The translations under genes and the position numbers were made by a program. The notes under the pieces were generated by a model, which saw nothing but the letters and a program-made list of their open reading frames with translations, was not told the DNA's origin and searched no databases. This document shows positions 27,495 to 36,155 of a stretch of DNA of 64,000 nt, piece by piece. Numbering within the stretch: position 1 is the first letter of the stretch; every line of letters starts with the position of its first letter. Source of the DNA: Paenibacillus sp. FSL H7-0737 (GTDB lineage: Bacteria > Bacillota > Bacilli > Paenibacillales > Paenibacillaceae); contig NZ_CP009279.1 of the NCBI RefSeq assembly GCF_000758545.1, positions 4,712,001 to 4,776,000 on the forward strand, in the 5' to 3' direction.

Positions 27495-27899
27495 TTACAA
27501 TCCGCGTTCTTGTTGTTTCAACAAATCACGAATTTCCGTTAGCAACACGATATCTTCTGTGGGTGCTGGCGTCTCCACCACTTCAACTTTAACGGCTTCT
27601 TTGCGCTGGAATTTATTAGCCAGTTTAATCACCATAAAGATTGAGAAGGAAATAATAAAGAAATCAACTACCGCCTGCAAAAATTGCCCATAAGGAATAA
27701 TCAGTTCATTATGCATAACCATAACACTTAGAGCCCGATCCTTCAGATCTATACCACCTGTTATCAAGCCGACAATTGGCGTAATGATGTCAGATACTAA
27801 TGAAGTCACAATCTTACCAAAAGCTGCTCCGATAACGACAGCAATGGCTAAATCTAGTACATTTCCTTTCAGGGCAAAAGCTTTAAACTCTTTCCACAT
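27495..27899 (-). CDS. mscL: Large-conductance mechanosensitive channel
   Basis: Pentameric tension-gated pore that releases solutes on osmotic downshock. Typical start MWKEFKAFALKGNVLDLAIA, first helix with GAAFGKIVTSLVSDIITP, loop, second helix FFIISFSIFMVIKLANKF and a charged C-terminal helix (LLTEIRDLLKQQ). It is 134 residues. ATG 27899 lies 9 bases after GGAGGAG. Single-gene transcript with its own terminator. Confidence 0.96.
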   Translation of the reverse strand: MWKEFKAFALKGNVLDLAIAVVIGAAFGKIVTSLVSDIITPIVGLITGGIDLKDRALSVMVMHNELIIPYGQFLQAVVDFFIISFSIFMVIKLANKFQRKEAVKVEVVETPAPTEDIVLLTEIRDLLKQQERGL

Positions 27900-28145
27900 C
27901 TTCCATTTCTCCTCCAACCTATTGAATTTGAAATTATTATAGCATAGCCGCTTCCCAAATCTTAAGGCTTGTTTAGAAACTATTAAGTTTACTTTTTACT
28001 TTTACATGCCGCCATTGGGAAGTTCGCCTGTCTCATCTTTGGTATGTGGAAGGCTTTATGATAGCTTTAAGTTTTTCAAAGAGCTAAACAAACTGTTTCC
28101 CATCGATCTTCGCCGGCCTTCAAATAAGGATTTCAATCGAGAATA

Positions 28146-28394
28146 TTGTATACTTCTTGTAGTACGGACGGTATAGAGGCCTGTATAAAAATTCGAGGAA
28201 CACAAAAATCCCCGATTATTATGTTATCTGCCAAGGGTCAGGAACTAGATAAAATTACTGGACTCAGTAATACACTCATGGTACACATTCGAAAAATCAG
28301 AGAAAAAATTGAAGCTAAGCCGAGAAAACTACTGTATTTAAAGACGGTATAGGGCGTTGGCTACAAACTGGAAAAAGGAGGTTCTTCTAGTTGA
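28146..28394 (+). pseudogene. Wrecked OmpR-family response regulator
   Basis: Only two pieces of a response regulator remain. DGIEACIKIRG and SPIIMLSAKGQELDKITGL come from the receiver domain and are followed at once by VHIRKIREKIEAKPRKL from the end of the DNA-binding domain, so about 110-120 codons are missing between them. The last codons read T-V-stop-G-V-G-Y-K-L-E-K where regulators have TVWGVGYKL, so tryptophan TGG became TAG. The 5' end is also gone. The ancestral stop TGA still overlaps the TTG start of the following kinase. Confidence 0.85.
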
Positions 28395-29494
28395 ACTTTA
28401 AAAGATTCGATACCTTATCTTGGAAAATAGTTGGCTTTAGCCTAACGAGTCTAGCTCTTACAGCAGCAATTTTATTGGTCGGCTATTATGGGACATCCCT
28501 TTTGCTATGGCTCAATCCTTCTCATTCCTTCTGGGGCGTTAAACTCATCCGCTGGGTGACCAATAACATCGGTTCTACTTCTATAGTGATTCTCATTGGG
28601 GTTCCTTTATTTATTTTTTTCATCCTGAAGCTATCCAGAAATACAACAAGCCATCTTCATAACATTTCAAGCGGGGTTCAAGCGATTGCTGACGGCAACT
28701 TATCTTTCAAGGTACCAGTAACAGGAACGGATGAACTCGGTAAACTCGCGGAAAATATGAACCTCATGGCGGGCAAGCTAAAATCCGCTATAGATGAAGA
28801 ACGAGCAGCAGCGAAAGCCAAAAACGACCTAATCACTGGTGTATCCCATGATCTTCGAACCCCTCTAATTTCTGTACTGGGATTCCTGGAATATGTGGAG
28901 AAGGATCGTTATAAGAACGAGGTTGAGCTGCGTTATTATGTGAATATCGCCTATGAGAAGTCCCTGACTCTTAAAAAGCGAATCGGCGATTTATTTGAAT
29001 ATACACGTGTTAGCAGCAACGGGCTTCCCCTTAATATGGAGCCTGTAGATCTCGGCAAGCTGCTCAAAAAGCTTGTCGAGGAATTCGCTCCCGTATTGGA
29101 GCAAGCGGATATGACCTGCCGTATTCATACGGATATGGGCCCTTTGATTATCCATGGTGATGCGGACGAGTTAGTACGATTATATGAGAACCTATTTACC
29201 AATGCGGTTAGATACGGTAAAGAAGGTAAAATTCTAGATATTTCCGTTTATAGAAAAGATAACAGTGTGATTACTACATGCACGAATTACGGTAACCCGA
29301 TCCCTGCCACGGACCTCCCCCACTTATTCAAGCGATTTTATCGTGTAGATAAGTCACGTTCCAGGGAGACTGGCGGAAGCGGCTTAGGACTCGCGATTGC
29401 CAAGAGCATCACAGAGCTCCACGGTGGAACAATTTCAGCCAAAAGCTCACGTAAACAAACCGAATTCGAGACTTCCTTCCCTGCGAGTGAATAG
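28391..29494 (+). CDS. Sensor histidine kinase, orphaned by loss of its regulator
   Basis: Membrane kinase: TM1 (about 14-35), short outside loop, TM2 (about 57-77), HAMP (ISSGVQAIADGNLSF), HisKA with histidine in GVSHDLRTPLISVLG, and HATPase blocks ENLFTNAVRYGK and GGSGLGLAIAKS. It is 367 residues. TTG start 28391 follows AAGGAGG with 9 bases. The preceding response regulator is a pseudogene, so this kinase either talks to another regulator or is decaying; its own reading frame is intact. It ends at a terminator. Confidence 0.88.
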   Translation: MNFKRFDTLSWKIVGFSLTSLALTAAILLVGYYGTSLLLWLNPSHSFWGVKLIRWVTNNIGSTSIVILIGVPLFIFFILKLSRNTTSHLHNISSGVQAIADGNLSFKVPVTGTDELGKLAENMNLMAGKLKSAIDEERAAAKAKNDLITGVSHDLRTPLISVLGFLEYVEKDRYKNEVELRYYVNIAYEKSLTLKKRIGDLFEYTRVSSNGLPLNMEPVDLGKLLKKLVEEFAPVLEQADMTCRIHTDMGPLIIHGDADELVRLYENLFTNAVRYGKEGKILDISVYRKDNSVITTCTNYGNPIPATDLPHLFKRFYRVDKSRSRETGGSGLGLAIAKSITELHGGTISAKSSRKQTEFETSFPASE

Positions 29495-29511
29495 GTTCTG
29501 AACACAAACAA

Positions 29512-29543
29512 AAGCACCCGACTATAATCACGCCGGGTGCTTC
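29512..29543. terminator. Terminator shared by histidine kinase and adhesin genes
   Basis: AAGCACCCG pairs with CGGGTGCTT, with T-rich flanks on both strands, between the convergent genes. Confidence 0.82.
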
Positions 29544-29575
29544 TTTCCGTTCAATTTCAAATCATACTTATTCAT

Positions 29576-31606
29576 TTACTTTAAGTTTCCTCCACGTCTA
29601 AACACACGGTTTAGAATATAGCCTATGGCTATTAATCCAATACCTGTCATGTAGAGCGGCGCAGGGCTACTTTCTCCCGTCTTTGGAAGCTGAGGGGCAC
29701 TTGAAGTACTGTTGTTGATGGTACCTTTCGGAACTTCCTCATCAACAATGTCGACTTCACCCAAAGGAACATTTTCATCTGTAATAACTAAATCAGGAGC
29801 TCCTACTTCTTCTGATGTCGCGGATTCCAGATCGCTCGTATTCCCAGGGCCAGCAGGTACTGCCGGATCATTGATGATTACTCCTGGCACCTGCGAACTC
29901 GTAGGTGTAGGTGTCAACGGACCTCCTGGGGCTCCTGAGGTTGGTGTAGACGCAGGTTCTGATGTCGGCTCTGTTGACGGAGTAGCCGTCGGTTCCGATG
30001 AAGCTGATGGTGTTGCGGTTGGGACTATAGTTGGTTCTGGCGTTGCAGTAGGCGTAGGCTCAACTGCTTTATGATTCGTAATTACGAGTTGATTCGTTGA
30101 TGAGGAATGAATGGACACTGGATGCTCTGTAGGATCAAGTACATAGCCACTAGGAGCTGTCGTCTCAATCAATACGTAGTTACCCAACCATAATTTATTG
30201 AATGTTGCTGTACCAGCGGAATCTGTGGTTAAGCTATTAATAAATACCCTGTCTGAGCCGTTAAGGCGATAGAGTGCAAAAGTTGCATCTGCCAGCGTCT
30301 TCAAGTTGTCCTCTGCATCCAGCTTCTTGATCATCAAGGAACCTCTAACCCCGCTGCCTGATCCTGATCCATTCGACACACCGACGATAATTTCTTTAGA
30401 AGAATCTTTGCTTATTTCGATAACATTAAAACCACTGAAACGAACAGTATTAGTAACCTTGTCTCCTGTATTCGCCATAATCAGGGATTGATAGTCGAGA
30501 ATATAAGGTTTACTAATCTCCTTGGCGAAGCTTAAAGCAAACGACTGCTTGCCGTCTACATCCGTTTTTATTTCTAAGCTGTAATCGATACCCTGAATCA
30601 ATTCAGGTCCGCTTTTTGTTACATCCCCGTTTTCAGCTACGCTTGTAGGATACAGATGGAATGAATCCTGCAGCAGAATCTGATTAGCGCTAGGAGTATC
30701 TTTGATTAACGCATTCTTCACAGTAGACTGACTACGATTAATTTGAATGCCCCAATCGATTTTTTCGCCATTCTGAACACCATTTTTCAAGAGATATTCG
30801 TCTCCATAAGGAATCTTTACGGTAGCGTTCAAATCCTTGGATACCTTTTTTGCCCCATCATAGAGACTGGCTTTATTATCAATAGAAGTGCCAATGACTT
30901 TGCCTTCAAGACTTGTATGAAATTCTATATAATAAGCGGATTGAATAGCATCTGTAAAGGAGAGCTTCAGCTCATTATTACCATTAACACTGTAAGTGTA
31001 TTTGCTACTATTTACCTCGACACCTTTCGTTGGGTCTCCATTCTTAGCAACATTCATGGTGTACACTTTCAGCGATCCAGGAACCAGGGTTTGACCCGAT
31101 TTCAAAATATCCACGACCTCTGGCTCTGCAACTGTTTTGCTATTATAGTTGACCCCTAATTTCCAAGCTAATTCTTTAGTTGAAGCATTATAAGAACCAA
31201 ACTTCAAACCATTGCTTTTCGCTTCGGTTCTTGGAATAAATAGCCCTTCTGCTTCTGTTGTGCGAGGAATTTCGGACGTGTCTAACCAGTCCATCCTAAC
31301 CTTGTTATTGAAATTTTCAGTATTAGACCAAATCCAATCCTTATTAAATTCCGTTGTATAGCTAATCGTATAAAGACTAGTAATCTGCGAATTAAAGACA
31401 ACCTTGAATCCTTTATTAGCCTGAACAGGAGCATTGTAAACCAAACTATATTTGGAAGGATTCAATACATTCCCATTAGAATTTCTAATTACGAGTGATT
31501 CCGGAATAAACTTCAGTCCGCCAAACGGGAATGACTCCGTAACTTCAACCTGACCCATTGGATAGTTATCACTGTTTAATGTGACTTTCCATCCAACCGT
31601 TTTATT
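29576..31606 (-). CDS. LPXTG-anchored adhesin, C-terminal part after in-frame amber codon
   Basis: Continues the frame of the preceding N-terminal part after one TAG. The first ATG (31558) has no ribosome site, so separate translation is doubtful. It contains two to three further adhesin repeats (WKVTLN, WKLGVN and WGIQIN starts), a CnaB-type domain ending ETTAPSGYVLD near residue 470 (from 31558), a long threonine/proline/serine-rich stalk, and a sortase signal LPKTGESS with hydrophobic helix and basic tail. The intact protein would be a wall-attached fibrillar adhesin of about 1,146 residues. It could be expressed only by readthrough, suppression or reversion. Confidence 0.82.
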   Translation of the reverse strand, partial: NKTVGWKVTLNSDNYPMGQVEVTESFPFGGLKFIPESLVIRNSNGNVLNPSKYSLVYNAPVQANKGFKVVFNSQITSLYTISYTTEFNKDWIWSNTENFNNKVRMDWLDTSEIPRTTEAEGLFIPRTEAKSNGLKFGSYNASTKELAWKLGVNYNSKTVAEPEVVDILKSGQTLVPGSLKVYTMNVAKNGDPTKGVEVNSSKYTYSVNGNNELKLSFTDAIQSAYYIEFHTSLEGKVIGTSIDNKASLYDGAKKVSKDLNATVKIPYGDEYLLKNGVQNGEKIDWGIQINRSQSTVKNALIKDTPSANQILLQDSFHLYPTSVAENGDVTKSGPELIQGIDYSLEIKTDVDGKQSFALSFAKEISKPYILDYQSLIMANTGDKVTNTVRFSGFNVIEISKDSSKEIIVGVSNGSGSGSGVRGSLMIKKLDAEDNLKTLADATFALYRLNGSDRVFINSLTTDSAGTATFNKLWLGNYVLIETTAPSGYVLDPTEHPVSIHSSSTNQLVITNHKAVEPTPTATPEPTIVPTATPSASSEPTATPSTEPTSEPASTPTSGAPGGPLTPTPTSSQVPGVIINDPAVPAGPGNTSDLESATSEEVGAPDLVITDENVPLGEVDIVDEEVPKGTINNSTSSAPQLPKTGESSPAPLYMTGIGLIAIGYILNRVFRRGGNLK

Positions 31607-33019
31607 CTAATAATCTACGCCTGATAAGTTCTTATACAAAATGGCTGGCCGTATTAAGCGTATAGCTTCTCCAGTATAGGTACTGTCCGTAACTGTATTA
31701 GTGATTATAGTATCTTCAAACACACGTTTTACAGCTTTGGTCTTATACTCGATTCGATAAGCCGATGTTACATCTTGTTTAAATTGCAAGGTGAACCCTG
31801 ACTTCTTCACGTCTGAAGCTGCAACTACAGTGTAATCAATATCCTTGGTCAAAAGATTACTCAACGTTGCTGTACCCGCTGAATCCAGTTGCACCGTGTA
31901 TACTTTTATCGAATTGGCTACTAACGCTTGAGAATCATCAAACAAATCCTTTAGTACAGCATTTCCTTGCGGAATCGTTTTTTTATTATAGTTATATTCG
32001 ATTGCCCAGGAAATGATTTGATTGCTCCAGTCATATCCGCTAGAGTACTTGTTCAAGCTTCCTCCTCGTTCTACTTGAACAGTAGCAGAGGAACTTGCAG
32101 GAACTTGCCCATCTCCTGTAAAAGTCGCTGTATTCGTGAAGCTTAGCCGATGCTCATCAGTAATAGCTGTGGAGTATTCAATACGGTAAGCACTCGAAAT
32201 CGCAGGATCAGTGAAACGAACATTTAACGATCCTCCAGTGAACTCTGTAGAATATTTACTGGTATCGAGTAGTGCACCTTGTGTTACCGAACCGTCCAAC
32301 TGGATACTCAGTTGATACACACTCACAGTAACCGGAGTGCTAAGTGACAAACCTGTTGGTATAGGGTCCGTTACGACTGCATTTCCAACAGTTTTTAATG
32401 ATTTATTTACGTCAACAGACCATAGAATATGGTCTGCATTAAAACCCTGAGGAATCCCCCTCTTCTCAATGGTCGATCCTACATTCGGTTTAAAATTCAC
32501 AGTAACCGTCTGAACACCACCGCTCACCGGAAATAAAATCTGCTGAACAGTACTTCCTGAGATTTTTTGTTTATCAAACTTAGTATTGATCCGAAGCGTT
32601 CCTTGCACGTCATCATGCGTTTCTATGTAGTCGTTAAAGGTCATTGCTACTTGGTGTGATAACTGCTCAACTGTAAAAGTTCCTACATCTCCATCCTCTG
32701 AGACCAACAAGCCGCTAATATCATTAAAAAGCTGAAACTGCTCTGGAAGCTGAAAGGTAAAGGTGTCACCTTGCTTGTACGGATGAGCTTTAGGAAGAGA
32801 CCACGTATAATCTAATGTTACATTAGCTTCTTGCTCATAGACGCTATCCGTAACCGTCTGCCCGTCTTCACCATATACAGCCATTGAGACACTGGTGATG
32901 ATATTCCGCTCTTGATCGATTGCCGCTGCTTGTACTTGTGGAGTGAACCCGATGCCATAGGCATATTGAGCTACAAGCATCAGAATGACTATCATCATAC
33001 TTATTCTTTTCTTTAACAT
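31607..33019 (-). CDS. LPXTG-type surface adhesin, N-terminal part ending at amber codon
   Basis: Begins with a signal peptide (about residues 1-33), then an adhesive head resembling collagen/fibrinogen-binding domains (DYTWSLPKAHPYKQGDTFTF) and repeats that each start with a W-x-V/I-x-x-N pattern and contain D-x-x-P and K-V-Y-T stretches. GGAGG lies 10 bases before the ATG. The frame stops at TAG (31607-31609); the same frame then continues for 676 more codons to a complete LPXTG anchor. If translation ends here, the product lacks the wall anchor and would be secreted. Confidence 0.84.
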   Translation of the reverse strand: MLKKRISMMIVILMLVAQYAYGIGFTPQVQAAAIDQERNIITSVSMAVYGEDGQTVTDSVYEQEANVTLDYTWSLPKAHPYKQGDTFTFQLPEQFQLFNDISGLLVSEDGDVGTFTVEQLSHQVAMTFNDYIETHDDVQGTLRINTKFDKQKISGSTVQQILFPVSGGVQTVTVNFKPNVGSTIEKRGIPQGFNADHILWSVDVNKSLKTVGNAVVTDPIPTGLSLSTPVTVSVYQLSIQLDGSVTQGALLDTSKYSTEFTGGSLNVRFTDPAISSAYRIEYSTAITDEHRLSFTNTATFTGDGQVPASSSATVQVERGGSLNKYSSGYDWSNQIISWAIEYNYNKKTIPQGNAVLKDLFDDSQALVANSIKVYTVQLDSAGTATLSNLLTKDIDYTVVAASDVKKSGFTLQFKQDVTSAYRIEYKTKAVKRVFEDTIITNTVTDSTYTGEAIRLIRPAILYKNLSGVDY

Positions 33020-33299
33020 TATCCTAAAGCCTCCAATTCCTTTTCCAATTTGATTTTTCTATGTTTGTATCCCCTCTTGAAGCGTAATCTCTGCCATTCC
33101 TCATGCTCGAATGCTTCTTATGTAAATCCGCGCCCATTGCCCCATCTTATGTTAAAATAATGAAAAGCCATCCTTTTGTGGGTAGCTGACAGAATGCATA
33201 CATATATAACCATTTTTTGGATGTTTCGAAACAGAAAATATCAAAAATTTACAAAGATGTTTTTTGAAGTGCTTTTTAGGTACGAAGGAGGTTGGTTCC

Positions 33300-34058
33300 A
33301 TGCATCTTTCATCTTATTTTGATCGACAGCGTACGGAGGATTTCATTATGTTCTCCCCTTCACATTGGATTGCTCTGTCTATCATTACATTGGTCTGTAT
33401 ACTGTTTTACAGTTTAAGATTCGAGATTCGGACTGATGTGAGACTTCGGCAAAGTGTGCGCTTGCTGCTGATTATTATTCTTTTGTTCTCAGAAACAGGT
33501 CTTCAAATATGGTACCTCTCTCAAGGCGTATGGCAATCCAGCAGCTCACTCCCGCTCGAACTATGCGGAATTACTTTACTACTATCCGTTATCATGCTGA
33601 TCACTCGCAGCCGAGCACTATATTCCTTTCTGTATTTTGCTGGGATTGGTGGAGCATTCATTGCTTTACTCACACCGAATCTGGTCTATCCATTCCCTCA
33701 TTTCCGATTTCTACTGTTCTTTATAGCACATGGTGGTATTGTTCTCGCTTCTCTTTATATGACCTGGATTGAGGGCTATAAGCCCACTTGGAAATCCCTC
33801 CTGTTCACCATGCTTGGACTAAACCTTGTGGCCGCTTGTGTGTGGATCGCCAATTACATCCTAGGATCTAACTACATGTTCCTATCTCATAAGCCCAGCA
33901 CTTATTCTGTATTGGATTATTTCGGGCCTTATCCTTATTACCTGCTTGTTGAAGAGTTGTTTGCCTTCATTGTGTTTCTGCTCATGTATTTGGTATTCTT
34001 CTGGGTGCCAGAGCAACGTAAATCGAGACGTAAACGAATAAGCCGGATTCCTTATTAA
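33300..34058 (+). CDS. TIGR02206/YwaF-type integral membrane protein
   Basis: A 252-residue membrane protein with six to seven hydrophobic helices and conserved ELCGITLLLSVIMLITRS, GGAFIALLTPNL and FFIAHGGIVLASLYMTW. These match the YwaF/TIGR02206 family of unknown function. ATG 33300 follows AAGGAGG with 8 bases. The 280 bases upstream, shared with the divergent adhesin gene, hold only AT-rich sequence in which I recognise no motif. Confidence 0.82.
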   Translation: MHLSSYFDRQRTEDFIMFSPSHWIALSIITLVCILFYSLRFEIRTDVRLRQSVRLLLIIILLFSETGLQIWYLSQGVWQSSSSLPLELCGITLLLSVIMLITRSRALYSFLYFAGIGGAFIALLTPNLVYPFPHFRFLLFFIAHGGIVLASLYMTWIEGYKPTWKSLLFTMLGLNLVAACVWIANYILGSNYMFLSHKPSTYSVLDYFGPYPYYLLVEELFAFIVFLLMYLVFFWVPEQRKSRRKRISRIPY

Positions 34059-34063
34059 AATAA

Positions 34064-34103
34064 GAAAAGGCCAGCCTCCGATAATCCGGAGACTAGCCTT
34101 TTT
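34064..34103. terminator. Terminator between ywaF-like gene and ppiB
   Basis: AAAAGGC-CAG-CCTCCGG pairs with CCGGAG-ACTA-GCCTTTTT. It serves the convergent pair. Confidence 0.82.
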
Positions 34104-34116
34104 AAATTAAGAATTC

Positions 34117-34548
34117 TTAAGCTTCGATGATTTCTACCGAAGTCATTTTGTCGCGTCCTTTGAAAGTATCAACAAGATCCATACCTTCAACTACTTTACC
34201 GAATACAGTGTGAACTCCATCCAAGTGTGGTTGCGGTGCATAGCAGATGTAGAACTGGCTTCCGCCTGTGTTCTTACCCGCATGTGCCATAGCAAGTGTT
34301 CCGCGCTCGTGCTTGTTTGGGTTGATTTCGCAGTTGATTGTGTATCCTGGACCACCAGATCCAGTTCCGTTAGGACATCCGCCTTGAGCTACGAAACCAG
34401 GGATAACACGGTGGAATGTCAATCCATTGTAGAAACCATCTTTTGCTAGCTTTTCAAAGTTAGCTACAGTGTTTGGTGCATCTTGATCGAACAAGTCAAT
34501 CAGCACTACGCCGCCATTTTCAAGAGTAATTTTCGCTTGCTTTGCCAT
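34117..34548 (-). CDS. ppiB: Peptidyl-prolyl cis-trans isomerase, cyclophilin type
   Basis: Cytoplasmic cyclophilin that speeds proline isomerisation during folding. Diagnostic blocks: [49 protein letters not shown] and [12 protein letters not shown]. It is 143 residues. ATG 34548 (MAKQAKIT) is preferred, with AAAGGGG upstream; the frame is open to 34593. It lies downstream of lysA in the same orientation, with a terminator between. Confidence 0.95.
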   Translation of the reverse strand: MAKQAKITLENGGVVLIDLFDQDAPNTVANFEKLAKDGFYNGLTFHRVIPGFVAQGGCPNGTGSGGPGYTINCEINPNKHERGTLAMAHAGKNTGGSQFYICYAPQPHLDGVHTVFGKVVEGMDLVDTFKGRDKMTSVEIIEA

Positions 34549-34621
34549 ATGTAAATGACCCCTTTCAAAATTAACAAATTTAGAATACCTCAATTATATT
34601 ACTATGAAACTACGCACAAAG

Positions 34622-34655
34622 CAAAGCAAGCAGGAGTAATTCCTGCTTGCTCTTT
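34622..34655 (-). terminator. Terminator after lysA
   Basis: AGCAAGCAGGA / TCCTGCTTGCT stem with a five-base loop; on the minus strand TTGCTTTG follows, a weak T-tract. Confidence 0.7.
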
Positions 34656-34693
34656 ATGCCTTACCAGTTTTCCCTACCTAACATTAACGGCTG

Positions 34694-36028
34694 TTACTTA
34701 GCAACAGCAGCTTGTTTAGCGATACGCTCAGGAACAATATCGTTGGCAATAAGATCATTATAGCTTTCGCGACGCACTACAAGATCGCTGTGTCCGTTCT
34801 GAACGAACACTAAAGCCGGACGACGAAGCCGGTTGTAGTTGCTCGCCATGGAGTAATTGTAAGCGCCTGTGCAGGCTACAGCCAACAGATCGCCGCTTTC
34901 AGCCTCAGGCAGCTCTACATCCCAGATCAGCATATCTCCGCTCTCGCAGCATTTACCAGCGATGGATACAGTTTCTGTAGCCTCTTCATTCGCACGATTA
35001 GCAAGTAATGCCTCATATTTAGATTGGTACAATGCAGGACGTGGATTATCAGTCATCCCACCGTCAACGGCAACGTACTTACGCACGCCTGGGATATCCT
35101 TGTTACTTCCTACTGTATAAAGTGTAGTACCTGCATCTCCAACAATACTACGGCCCGGCTCCACCCAAATTTCAGGCAAAGCATTATAGATTCCAGCAAA
35201 ATGAGTCTTCACGGCATCCGTAATTGCAGTTACATATTCAGAAACATGTAACGGGGTATCACCCTCAACGTAACGAATACCGAAACCTCCACCTAGGTTT
35301 ACTACACGGAAGTCCACTTCCAAACCTTCTTTAACACTACGAGCAAAACTCGCTACACGTTCAACAGCAAGCTGGAATCCATCCGTTTCAAAAATTTGAG
35401 AACCAATATGGGAATGTACGCCAAGCAGCACTAAATTCTTTTTGCTGACTGCCGCTTTAACTGCTTCATAAGCCGATCCATTACCGATATCAAATCCAAA
35501 TTTGGAATCGGTCTGGCCTGTTGTAATATACTCATGCGTATGAGCTTCGACACCTGGTGTCACACGTAACAAGATGTTAACCTTAACTTCTTTACGTGAT
35601 GCAATCGACTGCAAAAGATTAAGCTCTACCAGATTATCGACTACAAAGCAGCCAATCCCGGCATCAATCGCCATTTCGATCTCTTCAGACGTCTTATTGT
35701 TGCCATGAAAATGAATGCGTTCTGCAGGAAAGCCAGCTTGCAAAGCAGTATAAAGTTCGCCATCAGATACAACATCAAGCGACAAGCCTTCTTCATCAGC
35801 CAAACGAACCATAGCCATTACTGAGAACGCCTTACTTGCGTAAGCTACTTGGAACCCAAGTCCAGAGGATTTAAAAGCATCCATATATTCCCGGCAACGT
35901 TGTCTCACCAATTGCTCGTCCAATATATATAGCGGGGTTCCATATTCCGCCTTCAATTCAGTTACATCACATCCGCCGATCTCCAAATGCCCAGCATCGT
36001 TAATTCGGCTAGTACCGTGTAGAAACAT
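34694..36028 (-). CDS. lysA: Diaminopimelate decarboxylase
   Basis: PLP-dependent last step of lysine synthesis from meso-diaminopimelate. The PLP lysine lies in QVAYASKAFSV, the glycine-rich phosphate site in NLGGGFGIRY, and the second active-site loop in GKCCESGDML. It is 444 residues from ATG 36028, which has GGAGG 8 bases upstream; the open frame extends to 36163 without support. It is located after spoVAF as in Bacillus subtilis. Confidence 0.96.
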   Translation of the reverse strand: MFLHGTSRINDAGHLEIGGCDVTELKAEYGTPLYILDEQLVRQRCREYMDAFKSSGLGFQVAYASKAFSVMAMVRLADEEGLSLDVVSDGELYTALQAGFPAERIHFHGNNKTSEEIEMAIDAGIGCFVVDNLVELNLLQSIASRKEVKVNILLRVTPGVEAHTHEYITTGQTDSKFGFDIGNGSAYEAVKAAVSKKNLVLLGVHSHIGSQIFETDGFQLAVERVASFARSVKEGLEVDFRVVNLGGGFGIRYVEGDTPLHVSEYVTAITDAVKTHFAGIYNALPEIWVEPGRSIVGDAGTTLYTVGSNKDIPGVRKYVAVDGGMTDNPRPALYQSKYEALLANRANEEATETVSIAGKCCESGDMLIWDVELPEAESGDLLAVACTGAYNYSMASNYNRLRRPALVFVQNGHSDLVVRRESYNDLIANDIVPERIAKQAAVAK

Positions 36029-36155
36029 TCTATAGTCCTCCAATTTCTGTGGAATATCAAGGTTCCACCCTGTCTTTAGTGTATTCAGTATAACAGACAG
36101 TGGGAACTCCATTGAATGGACTAATTTGCAGTAGTTTTGTATTTTCCTACGATTG

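Noticed and set aside
33020-33299. Possible regulatory RNA upstream of the adhesin
   Set aside because: I looked for GEMM-type and other conserved riboswitch cores on the minus strand and found none; AT-rich sequence only.
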